Position numbers and translations under genes: made by a program
In this document: positions 7,677 to 16,151 of the stretch, one piece after another
Numbering within the stretch: position 1 is the stretch's first letter
Layout of the letters: every line of letters begins with the position of its first letter
NCBI GenBank assembly: GCA_900539465.1
Contig: UQCF01000015.1
Span: forward strand, 1 to 63,018
DNA from: an uncultured Ruminococcus sp.
GTDB taxonomy: Bacteria; Bacillota; Clostridia; Oscillospirales; Acutalibacteraceae
Reading direction: 5' to 3'
DNA length: 63,018 nucleotides
Notes under the pieces: generated by a model
What the model was told of the DNA's origin: nothing
Database searches by the model: none
Seen by the model: the letters and a program-made list of their open reading frames with translations, nothing else

Positions 7677-9482
7677 ATGCTTTGCCCCAAATGCGGAAAG
7701 AAATTGCCCGACAATGCGGCTATGTGCAAAAAATGCGGTACGGTCTTTAAAACGGTAAGTTCTTCAAACGAAACCGCGGAATATATAAAAAAAGAAAGAG
7801 AAAAGGACGAGCTGCGGCAGAAAAATCTTGAAAAGAAAAAGGAGAAAAAATCCAAAAAGCCGCCAAAAGAGCCGAGAGATAAATCCAAAACAATTAAAGT
7901 GCTTGCAATTATTGCAATTGTCTGCGCCGTTGTCGGTGCGGTTTTTGCCTGCCTTATTCAATTCGGCGTGTTTGACAAAAAGAAAGAAGACGGCGGAGAC
8001 AAGCCGGACGCGCTTTTGATAGAATACACCTATGAAGAGGCAACGGATGACAATGCCGTTTTGAAGCTCGGCGACATCAACATAAGCGAAGAAGAGTATG
8101 AATTCTTTTTCAGACAAAGCTATTCAACCGTGCAGAACAACGCTCAGCTTCAGTTTAAAGAGTATGTATCTAAAAAGCTTGGCGAAGAATACAGCGAGAA
8201 CACCGATTATTATGACGAATACTTTGAAGCTTTTATGTCGGAAAACCCGAACACCTTTGATTTTAAGGCTCCGATAAACGAGCAGGAAACAAAGGCGAAA
8301 GATTCGGACGGCAACACTTTAAGCTGGCAGGACTATATCAGAAACGATGCTCTGAAAACTATGAGCGGTTACAGAGTTAAATATGCCCTTGCAAAAAAAG
8401 CGGGGCTTGAGCTCACGGACGACGTGAGATACCAGGTTTATGACCACATAGAGGGTCTTCGCAGTGCGGTTAAGGGCGGCGGATACAGCACACTCACGCA
8501 GTATCTCAAAATTCTTTTCGGTGACAGCTGCGATGAAGAATTTTTCAAAAACGAGCTTATAAGAGAATACACCGCTTCAAAATACGATTCTTACATAAAA
8601 CGCGAATATATGAAGTCTTACTCCGATGAGGAAGTAAAAGAGCAGTACGAAAAGAACTATCAAAACTATGATTATATAGACCTTTTGGTTTATGAGGCGA
8701 CAGGCGACAATGCAAAAGAGACCGCCGACAAAATTGCCGCAAAGGCAACCGACAGGGTTTCGTTCTCTTCTGCCGTTGCTGAATATTCAAACTCAAGCAG
8801 CGATAACCAGTCTTTGCCTGCCGTGCCGAAATATTACATAGACCAGAACTATTCCTCACAGCTCGGCGAATGGGCATATAGCCGCGAGCGCAAAGAGGGA
8901 GATGTCAGCGTGTTCAAAACATCAAAAGGCTACTCGGTCGCAATGGTTCAAAAGCCCGCTTACACCTTTGAAAACTGCGTGAGCTACCGTGAGATAGTCC
9001 TTAACAAATCGGACGAAAACGGCTCTGCACTGACGGGTGAGCAGCTCGAAGCCCTTAAAACAAAAGCAGAAACAATATATGATAACTGGAAAAAGGGCAA
9101 AGCCAACGAAGACAGCTTTATATATTATGCAATATCAAACTCCCAGGGTTCAAACGCTTCTTCGGGCGGACTTTATGAGTGCGCGACCGAATCGGATATG
9201 AATGAAGAAGTTAAAAACTGGGCATACGAAAGCGGCAGGACTTACGGCAACACGGAGCTTCTCGAAAGCACCGACGCTTACAGAATAGTATTTTTCGTTG
9301 AGTCCTACGGCGATTATTGGAACTATGCCGTCAGAAGCGAAAAATCAACAGAAAAAGCACAGTCGGAGCTTGACGCATCTCAAAGTGAAACCTATAAGCA
9401 AAATTTTGACGACAATGTTCTCACAGACACCGAAAACAGTATAATAAAAAGCATTAACGAGATTTATCTCGGTATAAAATGA
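7677..9482 (+). CDS. Zinc-ribbon, membrane-anchored SurA/PrsA-like protein
   Basis: 601 residues. Order: zinc ribbon C-P-K-C-G...C-K-K-C-G (3-23); a lysine/glutamate-rich basic helix (40-70); one membrane segment (about 76-98, rich in I/V/A); then a large extracytoplasmic part. After the membrane it reads V-L-K-L-G-D-I-N-I-S-E-E-E-Y-E, the usual start of SurA_N/PrsA-type foldase domains, and about residues 370-440 resemble a degenerate parvulin (rotamase) region (F-S-S-A-V-A-E-Y-S...G-D-V-S-V-F-K-T-S-K-G-Y-S-V-A-M-V). The likely role is a chaperone or foldase for exported proteins, with a cytosolic zinc finger. GGGAGG ribosome site. It is followed after 7 bases by a phosphopantetheinyl transferase gene, so the two are probably co-transcribed. 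The parvulin part is inferred and may be inactive. Confidence 0.75.
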   Translation: MLCPKCGKKLPDNAAMCKKCGTVFKTVSSSNETAEYIKKEREKDELRQKNLEKKKEKKSKKPPKEPRDKSKTIKVLAIIAIVCAVVGAVFACLIQFGVFDKKKEDGGDKPDALLIEYTYEEATDDNAVLKLGDINISEEEYEFFFRQSYSTVQNNAQLQFKEYVSKKLGEEYSENTDYYDEYFEAFMSENPNTFDFKAPINEQETKAKDSDGNTLSWQDYIRNDALKTMSGYRVKYALAKKAGLELTDDVRYQVYDHIEGLRSAVKGGGYSTLTQYLKILFGDSCDEEFFKNELIREYTASKYDSYIKREYMKSYSDEEVKEQYEKNYQNYDYIDLLVYEATGDNAKETADKIAAKATDRVSFSSAVAEYSNSSSDNQSLPAVPKYYIDQNYSSQLGEWAYSRERKEGDVSVFKTSKGYSVAMVQKPAYTFENCVSYREIVLNKSDENGSALTGEQLEALKTKAETIYDNWKKGKANEDSFIYYAISNSQGSNASSGGLYECATESDMNEEVKNWAYESGRTYGNTELLESTDAYRIVFFVESYGDYWNYAVRSEKSTEKAQSELDASQSETYKQNFDDNVLTDTENSIIKSINEIYLGIK

Positions 9483-9489
9483 GTAAAAG

Positions 9490-10110
9490 ATGAATAACGC
9501 AAAGCTTTATATTTGCCGCGACTATGAATTTGACCCGCTCACACTTCTGCCTTCTTTGCCAAAAGAGAGGACGGAGAAGGTGTGCAGACTGAAAATGCAG
9601 AAAGATAAAAAGAACTGTGCCGGAGCATATACTTTGTTAAAATATGCCCTGAAACAAGAGGGTATAGAAAATTTTGAAACCTGCATGGGTCAAAACGGCA
9701 AGCCATATCTTAAAGATATTCCGCTATTTTTTAATTTGAGCCATACGGACTGCGGCTTTATCTGTGCCGTATCCCAAAGTGAAATCGGTGCGGATATTCA
9801 GGCAATAAAAGAACCGTCAGGCAGCCTTTTAAAACGCGTTTGCAGTGAAAAAGAACTGCAAAAGGTCACAAATGCCGAGAACCCGGCAAGAGAGTTTACA
9901 CGGCTTTGGACCTTGAAAGAAGCCGCTATAAAGAAAAACGCCGGCGTGCTTGCCGACTATGCGAAATATGAATTTTCGGAAGATGAAACTGACTTTTATA
10001 AATACGGCACACACTTTGTGTCTTTTGAAACAAACGACTACGTTATAGGCCTGTGCGGTGAATTTGAAAAGATAGAAACATTTGATTTAAAATTTTGCGA
10101 AATTATATAA
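9490..10110 (+). CDS. 4'-phosphopantetheinyl transferase (Sfp/AcpT type)
   Basis: Transfers the phosphopantetheine arm of CoA to a serine of acyl or peptidyl carrier proteins. 206 residues, the length of Sfp-type enzymes. Key features are N-L-S-H-T (substrate region), the Mg-binding I-G-A-D-I-Q motif (equivalent of G-V-D-I/V-E; here the last acidic residue is Q), and F-T-R-L-W-T-L-K-E-A-A-I-K with the W-x-x-K-E-A signature. It starts 7 bases after the preceding stop and has a poor ribosome site, suggesting translational coupling. No NRPS or PKS gene is in the window, so it may serve the fatty-acid ACP or a distant cluster. Confidence 0.88.
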   Translation: MNNAKLYICRDYEFDPLTLLPSLPKERTEKVCRLKMQKDKKNCAGAYTLLKYALKQEGIENFETCMGQNGKPYLKDIPLFFNLSHTDCGFICAVSQSEIGADIQAIKEPSGSLLKRVCSEKELQKVTNAENPAREFTRLWTLKEAAIKKNAGVLADYAKYEFSEDETDFYKYGTHFVSFETNDYVIGLCGEFEKIETFDLKFCEII

Positions 10111-10113
10111 GCA

Positions 10114-10153
10114 TTGCCCCATATCGGCAAAACCGATACGGGGCAAATTTTAT
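10114..10153 (+). terminator. Terminator after the phosphopantetheinyl transferase gene
   Basis: 14-bp stem with one mismatch (10114-10127 with 10133-10146), 5-base loop, followed by ATTTTATTT. Confidence 0.8.
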
Positions 10154-10163
10154 TTGCAATTAT

Positions 10164-11501
10164 TCAGTTATACAAATTTTCAAAAAACCTCTCGTACCTT
10201 TTGCCCCACTTTATGACATCCTCGCCCATGTATTCGGACGGCATGGTAGCACCTATCGTCTGATAAACCGAAAAATTCTTTATGAACTCCATAACCTTTG
10301 AGACAAACTCTTTGTTACCCTTTACAATTTTGAGCTTTTGATATATCTCGGCAGGGGTGAATCTTGAAAGAAATGTTTTAAGCGTCGGGTCGCCCGCGCC
10401 GTAGCTGACATCCTCCGTCGAGACAATTCCGCTGCCCATAAAGAACTCCACTTCGTCTTTTGTGAGGCTCGTTAAAAGCTTCTTCATAAGGGCAATGGTT
10501 ACAGATGACGATGCAAACTCACTGAAAAACTTTCTCTGATAAGGATAGAGCGTATATGCGCTGAAGCAGTCGTTTTCGTCTTCAATAACGGTCTGTGCGA
10601 GCAATGCTCCGGCACAAAAGCACTGATATATTCCCGAACCGAGCAGAGGCACCGTCATACCTGCGGCATCACCTATTGCGGCATATCCGTCCGCAACCAT
10701 AACGCCGAGCGGCTGCCTGACCGGGATTTGACAAACCTGACCGCCGTGCAGAATTTTAAAGCCGAGATGCGGAGCGATTTTTCTGAGCTTTTCGACATAC
10801 TCATCTATCTCGCCGTCATAAAACGGACTTAGCCTGCCCAAGAGAATATCAACATACTCGCCCTCTGTTATAATCCAGTTGAGTCCGCGCCCTCCCTCGT
10901 CAAGAAAATAAACATTGTAAGAATCCGGAGCGGGGTCGTCTTTATCCGTTCTGTCATAATAGGCTCTGTATGTTGTGAGAAGCTCCGGGTAGTCGAAATG
11001 ATTTTTTATGCCGAGGTATTCGGGCAAATTCTCTCTCAAATGTGAATTTGCGCCTGCACTGTCAATTATCAGATCGGCATAATAATCTTTTTTATTCGTT
11101 TTAACGCCGACAATTCTGTTGCCGAGCATAATCGGCGACTGCACCTTGACCCCGTACTCTATTTTTGCACCTGCCATGAGCGCGTGGTCAATAATAAAAT
11201 CATAAAGATCCTGCCTGAACATACGCATGGATTGATGACCCTGACGAATCTGCGTTATTGTCTGCCCCTCTTCGGGGCCGTGGAAAGAAATATCAAGGCA
11301 GTCTTTAACGCCCTCTGAGGCAACGGGAAGATTGGCTCTTTCAAATGCCTTTATGTCAAAAGTATCCTCCCAGTCGTAGCCGAGCTCGGACTGCTTGGCT
11401 TTCATCTCTAAAATGCTAACGTCATACCCTGCTTTGGCAAGGTTGTATGCGGCGATTATTCCGCCGTGACCTGCGCCCGCGACTACTATTCTTTTACCCA
11501 T
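10164..11501 (-). CDS. FAD-dependent oxidoreductase, geranylgeranyl reductase-like
   Basis: 445 residues. N-terminal Rossmann FAD site V-V-A-G-A-G-H-G-G (6-14) and the second FAD motif G-D-A-A-G-M-T-V-P-L-L-G-S-G-I (about 270), characteristic of the group 2 flavin hydroxylase / geranylgeranyl reductase / FixC-like superfamily. The C-terminal 100 residues are helical and unassigned. The substrate is unknown: polyprenyl or polyene reduction, or electron transfer. Last gene in the leftward run yfcE-pdp-argH-this gene, 33 bases after argH, with a GGGGAGTG-type ribosome site. No cysteine cluster is seen, so it is not a ferredoxin fusion. Confidence 0.8.
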   Translation of the reverse strand: MGKRIVVAGAGHGGIIAAYNLAKAGYDVSILEMKAKQSELGYDWEDTFDIKAFERANLPVASEGVKDCLDISFHGPEEGQTITQIRQGHQSMRMFRQDLYDFIIDHALMAGAKIEYGVKVQSPIMLGNRIVGVKTNKKDYYADLIIDSAGANSHLRENLPEYLGIKNHFDYPELLTTYRAYYDRTDKDDPAPDSYNVYFLDEGGRGLNWIITEGEYVDILLGRLSPFYDGEIDEYVEKLRKIAPHLGFKILHGGQVCQIPVRQPLGVMVADGYAAIGDAAGMTVPLLGSGIYQCFCAGALLAQTVIEDENDCFSAYTLYPYQRKFFSEFASSSVTIALMKKLLTSLTKDEVEFFMGSGIVSTEDVSYGAGDPTLKTFLSRFTPAEIYQKLKIVKGNKEFVSKVMEFIKNFSVYQTIGATMPSEYMGEDVIKWGKRYERFFENLYN

Positions 11502-11534
11502 ACAATATCACTCCCCTGTTTGATTTTACCGATT

Positions 11535-12854
11535 TTAAATATCAAAGAGTCCGCGTCTTCTTACGCAGGTTTCAAGATTTATCGCATCATAAACGCCCTC
11601 GTCAAAAAGCTCGCATATTTTTTTATACTCTTCGAGCGGAAGCGTTTCGAGGGTATAGCCGTTCTTTATGCAAAATGCTACGATTTCACCCGTCGCCTTA
11701 TATGCGTCGCGGAAAGGCAAGCCCTTGCCGACAAGATAATCGGCACAGTCTGTAGCATTGATAAATCCGCCGGCAGCAGCTTTTCTCATGTTCTCCGGCA
11801 AAGCCGTCATGGTGTCTATCATCGGTATAAACGCTGTGAGACACATTTTGACGGTGTCTATCGCCTCAAACGTGAGATCCTTATCCTCCTGCATATCTTT
11901 GTTATATGCAAGCGGCAAACCCTTCATCATTGTAAGAAGTGCGTTGAGGTCGCCGAAAACCCTGCCTGCCTTGCCCCTGATAAGCTCTGCAAGGTCGGGA
12001 TTTTTCTTTTGCGGCATTATGCTTGAACCTGTTGAGAACGCGTCGTCAAGCTCAACAAATTTAAATTCCCATGAGCACCAGAGGATTATCTCTTCGCTGA
12101 ATCTTGAAAGGTGCACCATTATAAGCGACATAGCACAGGCAATCTCTGCACAGAAGTCTCTGTCGGCAACGCCGTCAAGCGTGTTTTTTGTGTAGCCACC
12201 CTCAAAGCCCAAAAGCTTTGCGCTCATTGCGCGGTCTATAGGGTATGTCGTGCCCGCAAGCGCACCGCTGCCGAGCGGCGAAACGTCCATTCTCTTAACC
12301 GCGTCAGAAAGTCTGCCGAGGTCGCGTTTAAACATCTCAATATATGCGCCGAAATGGTAGCCGAGAGTTATCGGCTGCGCCCTTTGCAAGTGTGTATAGC
12401 CCGGCATAACCATCATTTTATACTCTTCTTTTTTCTTTTCGAGTACCGACACAAGCTCCTCCAACTGTGAAGACAGCTCTTTGCACTCTTTTTTAAGATA
12501 CATTCTCACGTCCGTAGCTACCTGGTCGTTACGGCTGCGAGCCGTGTGCAGTCTTTTGCCCGGTGCGCCCACACGCTGTGTGAGTGTCTGCTCTATAAAT
12601 GTATGTATATCCTCGGCATCCGGGTCGATTTTAATTTTGCCGGAGGTTATTTCGTCACGGATTTTAGCAAGCTCAGAAGTAATAATTCTGCAATCTTCCT
12701 CAGAGATTATTCCCTGTGCGCCGAGCATTGTTGCATGACCTATGCTGCCGTTAATATCTTCAACATACATACGGCTGTCCGTAGCTATTGACGAGTTAAA
12801 GTCATTTGTTTTTTTGTCGGCCTCTTTCGAAAAACGTCCTGCCCACAATTTCAT
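11535..12854 (-). CDS. argH: Argininosuccinate lyase
   Basis: Last step of arginine synthesis: argininosuccinate to arginine and fumarate; homotetramer, cytoplasmic. 439 residues, slightly shorter than the usual 455-470. Fumarase/aspartase superfamily signature G-S-S-I-M-P-Q-K-K-N-P-D at 276-287 with the catalytic serine loop; H-T-A-R-S-R-N-D-Q (103-111) and G-Y-T-H-L-Q-R-A-Q-P (152-161) are also present. The N-terminus M-K-L-W-A-G-R-F is the family norm. GGAGAG ribosome site. No argG next to it. It starts 15 bases after the nucleoside phosphorylase stop. Confidence 0.97.
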   Translation of the reverse strand: MKLWAGRFSKEADKKTNDFNSSIATDSRMYVEDINGSIGHATMLGAQGIISEEDCRIITSELAKIRDEITSGKIKIDPDAEDIHTFIEQTLTQRVGAPGKRLHTARSRNDQVATDVRMYLKKECKELSSQLEELVSVLEKKKEEYKMMVMPGYTHLQRAQPITLGYHFGAYIEMFKRDLGRLSDAVKRMDVSPLGSGALAGTTYPIDRAMSAKLLGFEGGYTKNTLDGVADRDFCAEIACAMSLIMVHLSRFSEEIILWCSWEFKFVELDDAFSTGSSIMPQKKNPDLAELIRGKAGRVFGDLNALLTMMKGLPLAYNKDMQEDKDLTFEAIDTVKMCLTAFIPMIDTMTALPENMRKAAAGGFINATDCADYLVGKGLPFRDAYKATGEIVAFCIKNGYTLETLPLEEYKKICELFDEGVYDAINLETCVRRRGLFDI

Positions 12855-12869
12855 TAAAATCTCTCCTTA

Positions 12870-14171
12870 TCAGTTAATACCGACCGTGCCGAGCACAGTT
12901 TTGCCGATATACGGTTTCTTCTGCGAATAATCAAAGGCCTCTTTGATAACTGCCAAAGCACTGTCGGCGTATTCGTTTTTATTTGTATATAGGCGTGCAA
13001 CCGTGTCGCCCTCGCGAACCTCGTCACCCGTCTTTTTGCAAAGGTATATACCTGCGCCGAAATCTATAACATCATCTTTTTTCTCACGCCCTGCGCCGAG
13101 GAGCACCGATGCTCTGCCGATTTTCTGCGCGTCGATTTTATTTATATATCCGCTTTTCTCTGCTTTATATTCTATGCAGACAGAAGCATCGATAAATTTA
13201 GATGTATCGTCTATATAGCTTATATCTCCGCCCTGTGCATCGACTGCTTCTTTTAGCTTTTCGAGTGCCGAGCCGTTCTCTATCGCAAGGCGAACCATCT
13301 TTTCACATTCATAAATATCTTTTGAATTAACGAGCGAGAGCATATGAGCCGCCAAAGCTACACTGACCTCATAAAGCTCGTCTTTTTGCTCATTCTTTAA
13401 AATTTTAACGGCTTCTTTAACTTCAAGTGCGTTGCCCACCGCTCTGCCGAGAGGAATATCCATATTCGTAATAAGCGCAACGGTCTTTCTGCCTGCTCTT
13501 TGCCCTATCGCCGTCATTTTTTCTGCAAGGAGCTTTGCATCTTCATAGGTTTTCATAAAAGCACCGCTGCCGCACTTTACGTCAAGGACAATTCCCTTTG
13601 AGCCTGCGGCAAGCTTTTTGCTCATTATGCTTGAGGCTATGAGCGGTATGCTGTCAACCGTTGCGGTAACGTCTCTTAACGCATATATCTTTTTATCGGC
13701 AGGTGCGATTTCGCCTGTCTGCCCGGCTATGCAAAGACCTATTTTATTGACATTATCTATAAACTCTTTTTCGCCGACAGATGTATTAAATCCGGGTATT
13801 GATTCAAGTTTATCGATTGTTCCGCCCGTGAAGCCCAGCCCTCTGCCGGACATCTTTGCAACCTTGCCGCCGCACGCTGCAACGGCAGGCGCAACTATCA
13901 GCGTGGTTTTGTCTCCCACGCCGCCGGTACTGTGTTTATCCACGGTGAAGCCATCCACCGCGTCTAAGTTTATCATATCGCCCGAATGAGCCATTGAAAG
14001 CGTAAGGTCGGCAAGTTCACGGTCATTCATGCCGCAAAACCAAATTGCCATCAAAAGAGCTGACGCCTGATAATCGGGTATTTCACCGCGTGTAAAACCG
14101 CCGACAAAATACTCGATTTCGGATTTTGTCAGTTCTTCGCCGTTCTTTTTTCGGTCGATTATATCATACAT
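12870..14171 (-). CDS. pdp: Pyrimidine-nucleoside phosphorylase
   Basis: Phosphorolysis of thymidine/uridine to base and (deoxy)ribose-1-phosphate in pyrimidine salvage. About 433 residues from the ATG at 14171. Glycosyltransferase family 3 features: N-terminal M-Y-D-I-I-D-R-K-K-N-G-E-E-L, the phosphate loop K-H-S-T-G-G-V-G-D-K-T, the segment K-M-S-G-R-G-L-G-F-T-G-G-T-I-D-K-L-E and D-V-K-C-G-S-G-A-F-M-K. The upstream extension of the frame (to 14243) runs into the preceding gene and is not family-like. A G-run (14185-14191) is the only purine-rich tract before the start. Co-directional with argH and yfcE. Confidence 0.95.
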   Translation of the reverse strand: MYDIIDRKKNGEELTKSEIEYFVGGFTRGEIPDYQASALLMAIWFCGMNDRELADLTLSMAHSGDMINLDAVDGFTVDKHSTGGVGDKTTLIVAPAVAACGGKVAKMSGRGLGFTGGTIDKLESIPGFNTSVGEKEFIDNVNKIGLCIAGQTGEIAPADKKIYALRDVTATVDSIPLIASSIMSKKLAAGSKGIVLDVKCGSGAFMKTYEDAKLLAEKMTAIGQRAGRKTVALITNMDIPLGRAVGNALEVKEAVKILKNEQKDELYEVSVALAAHMLSLVNSKDIYECEKMVRLAIENGSALEKLKEAVDAQGGDISYIDDTSKFIDASVCIEYKAEKSGYINKIDAQKIGRASVLLGAGREKKDDVIDFGAGIYLCKKTGDEVREGDTVARLYTNKNEYADSALAVIKEAFDYSQKKPYIGKTVLGTVGIN

Positions 14172-14208
14172 TCTCAAGGCTGTTCCCCCCCGATAACCGA
14201 TAATATCT

Positions 14209-14745
14209 TTATGCAATAATATGGCTGTTGCCGTCAAAATCATACCATGTGTAAGTGCCGTTTTCTATTATCATATATCCGTGCCAACTGTTTTCTTTGG
14301 GGATTGAAACAGAGCCCGGGTTCATAACGGTTATGCCGTCTATGCTCTCATTCACTGGAATGTGAGTGTGCCCGTGCAAAAGAATGTCTCCCTTTTTAAG
14401 CGAGGGCAAATTATCTTTGTTAAATTTGTGGCCGTGAGTGGCAAATATCATTCTTTCACCGTCATAAATAATCGCATACTCCGCCATGATGTTGAATTTC
14501 AGCACCATCTGGTCAACTTCGCTGTCACAGTTGCCGCGCACACACAGTATTTCGTCGCTTATGTTATTTAGCATCTCTATAACTTTTTTAGGTGCGTATT
14601 CCTTCGGCAAATCGTTTCTCGGTCCGTGATAGAGTATATCTCCCAAAAGCAAAAGTTTTTGAGCTCCGCTGTTTTTATAAGCCTCTGTCATCTTTTGGCA
14701 ATAATATGCCGAACCGTGTATATCCGAAGCTACCATTATTTTCAT
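14209..14745 (-). CDS. YfcE-like metallophosphoesterase
   Basis: Calcineurin-like phosphodiesterase of the YfcE/MJ0936 group, about 178 residues. Metal ligands: S-D-I-H-G (Asp/His), L-L-G-D-I-L-Y-H-G-P, R-G-N-C-D (Asn), A-T-H-G-H, and L-H-G-H-T-H. E. coli YfcE hydrolyses model phosphodiesters; its biological substrate is unknown. The frame can also start at a GTG three codons earlier, but that GTG overlaps the GAGGTG ribosome site, so ATG at 14745 is used. First gene after its own promoter (14763-14791) of the unit ending in the FAD oxidoreductase. Confidence 0.9.
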   Translation of the reverse strand: MKIMVASDIHGSAYYCQKMTEAYKNSGAQKLLLLGDILYHGPRNDLPKEYAPKKVIEMLNNISDEILCVRGNCDSEVDQMVLKFNIMAEYAIIYDGERMIFATHGHKFNKDNLPSLKKGDILLHGHTHIPVNESIDGITVMNPGSVSIPKENSWHGYMIIENGTYTWYDFDGNSHIIA

Positions 14746-14762
14746 ACAAAACACCTCAGTTT

Positions 14763-14791
14763 ATTCTACCATACCGCAAAGCAGTTTACAA
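14763..14791 (-). promoter_or_regulatory. Promoter of the yfcE-pdp-argH unit
   Basis: -35 TTGTAA (14786-14791), 17 bp, -10 TAGAAT (14763-14768), minus strand, 18 bases before the start codon of the yfcE-like gene. Confidence 0.65.
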
Positions 14792-14816
14792 GATTGAGCG
14801 GCACAATATTTTGAGC

Positions 14817-14853
14817 ACAAAAAACGGACTGCCGCATTTTCTGCACAGTCCGT
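14817..14853 (-). terminator. Terminator of murA-walJ-rlmH
   Basis: Minus strand: perfect 8-bp stem ACGGACTG / CAGTCCGT (14846-14853 with 14824-14831), then TTTTTTG. The stem begins at the last base of the rlmH stop codon. Confidence 0.85.
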
Positions 14854-15335
14854 CATTTGTGATATTTTCCTCCGCTGTTTATCTGAAAAGCGCGGTATAT
14901 CTGCTCCAAAAGCATAACCCTCGCAAGCTGATGCGGAAAGGTCATTTTAGACATTGAAAGCTTTAAATCAGCTCGTTTTTTTACTTCGTCGCTAAGACCG
15001 AACGAGCCGCCGATTATAAAGCTTAACGAGCCTGTTCCGCTGACTGCGTCCGTCTCAAACTGTTTTGCGAGCTGCTCGGAAGACATTTGAGAGCCCTCAA
15101 TGCACATTGCAACAATTTTTGAGTTTTGCGAAATTTTTGCCAAAATCTGCTTGCCCTCTGCCGAAAGCGCCGCATCTATCTCTGCCTCTGACGGTTGATC
15201 GGGCAATCTTTTAGGCTGAATTTCGGTTATATTCAGCTTGCAAAAAGCCCCGAGACGTTTGGAATACTCCGCCGAAGCGTCTCTTAAATAGCTCTCTTTA
15301 AGCTTGCCTATGCAAATAATATTAACGGCTATCAT
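14853..15335 (-). CDS. rlmH: 23S rRNA (pseudouridine1915-N3)-methyltransferase RlmH
   Basis: SPOUT methyltransferase that methylates pseudouridine 1915 in helix 69 of 23S rRNA on the 70S ribosome. 160 residues, full length. Family features: N-terminal I-C-I-G-K-L-K-E-S-Y, the knot region with F-I-I-G-G-S-F-G-L-S, and the C-terminal M-T-F-P-H-Q-L-A-R-V-M-L-L-E-Q-I-Y-R-A. Its ATG shares one base with the stop of the upstream walJ gene (TGATG), so translation is coupled. The walJ-rlmH linkage is common in Firmicutes (yycJ and yydA/rlmH region). Confidence 0.97.
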   Translation of the reverse strand: MIAVNIICIGKLKESYLRDASAEYSKRLGAFCKLNITEIQPKRLPDQPSEAEIDAALSAEGKQILAKISQNSKIVAMCIEGSQMSSEQLAKQFETDAVSGTGSLSFIIGGSFGLSDEVKKRADLKLSMSKMTFPHQLARVMLLEQIYRAFQINSGGKYHK

Positions 15336-16120
15336 CAGAGTATCACCGTCCTCATATCTGAGCCTGCAACATACATTATGTAATCTGCATTTTCTTTTGC
15401 GCCGGCGGTTTCGAGTGATGCGCGCGAGGTTTGATAGGCGAGCTCCGGAATATTATTTTCTTTGCTCAAATGCCCGAGCACAAGCCGCGTTGTTCCGTTT
15501 TGAACAAGGCGCGTTACAAGGTCGGCACAGTCAACATTTGAAAGGTGACCTTTGTTCGATAATATTCGCCGTTTAAGATTATAGTTATACGGTCCGTTTC
15601 TGAGCATACCTATATCATGGTTCGACTCTATAAGTATAAGGTCGCTGCCGCTGACGGCATCCTCCATATCCTGTGTAACTACGCCCGTATCGGTAAGAAC
15701 CGAAATTTTGCGCTCATCGGGTGTTTCAACGGTAAAGCCGAGGCTTTCCGCGCAGTCGTGCGAGGTGCGGAACGACCTTACAAACATTCCTCTGCACTCA
15801 ACGCCCTCCTGCGGCATAACCATAGAATTATATTTATCGCAGAGCTTGCCCATATCCTCAAGCTTTGAGAGCGTACCCTTTGAAGAATAAACATCTATTC
15901 CGTACTTTGAAGCGAGCGCACGCAAACCCTTTATATGGTCGCTGTGCTCATGGGTAACAAAAATTGCACCGATGTCTTTTATATCGACACCAATGCAATC
16001 CAAAGCCGCCAGCGCCTGCTTTGCGCTGACGCCGACATCTACCAATATTCCGCCCGTACCAGAGCCTATAAACGTGCAATTACCGCTGCTTGAAGAAAAC
16101 AGCGCACTGAATCTCGCCAT
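15335..16120 (-). CDS. walJ: MBL-fold metallohydrolase WalJ/YycJ
   Basis: Metallo-beta-lactamase fold protein of the WalJ (YycJ) family, linked in Bacillus and Streptococcus to the WalRK cell-wall regulon and to DNA repair nuclease activity. About 261 residues from ATG 16120 (M-A-R-F-S-A-L-F-S-S-S-S-G-N). Metal motif T-H-E-H-S-D-H-I-K-G, a later D-T-G-V-V-T and E-S-N-H-D motif, and the C-terminal G-H-L-S. The frame is open to 16159, overlapping murA, but the family N-terminus and an AAGGGA tract favour 16120. It lies between murA and rlmH, with no walRK in the window. Confidence 0.92.
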   Translation of the reverse strand: MARFSALFSSSSGNCTFIGSGTGGILVDVGVSAKQALAALDCIGVDIKDIGAIFVTHEHSDHIKGLRALASKYGIDVYSSKGTLSKLEDMGKLCDKYNSMVMPQEGVECRGMFVRSFRTSHDCAESLGFTVETPDERKISVLTDTGVVTQDMEDAVSGSDLILIESNHDIGMLRNGPYNYNLKRRILSNKGHLSNVDCADLVTRLVQNGTTRLVLGHLSKENNIPELAYQTSRASLETAGAKENADYIMYVAGSDMRTVIL

Positions 16121-16151
16121 TGTAACTACACGTCCCTTTCTTTGCCTTTGC

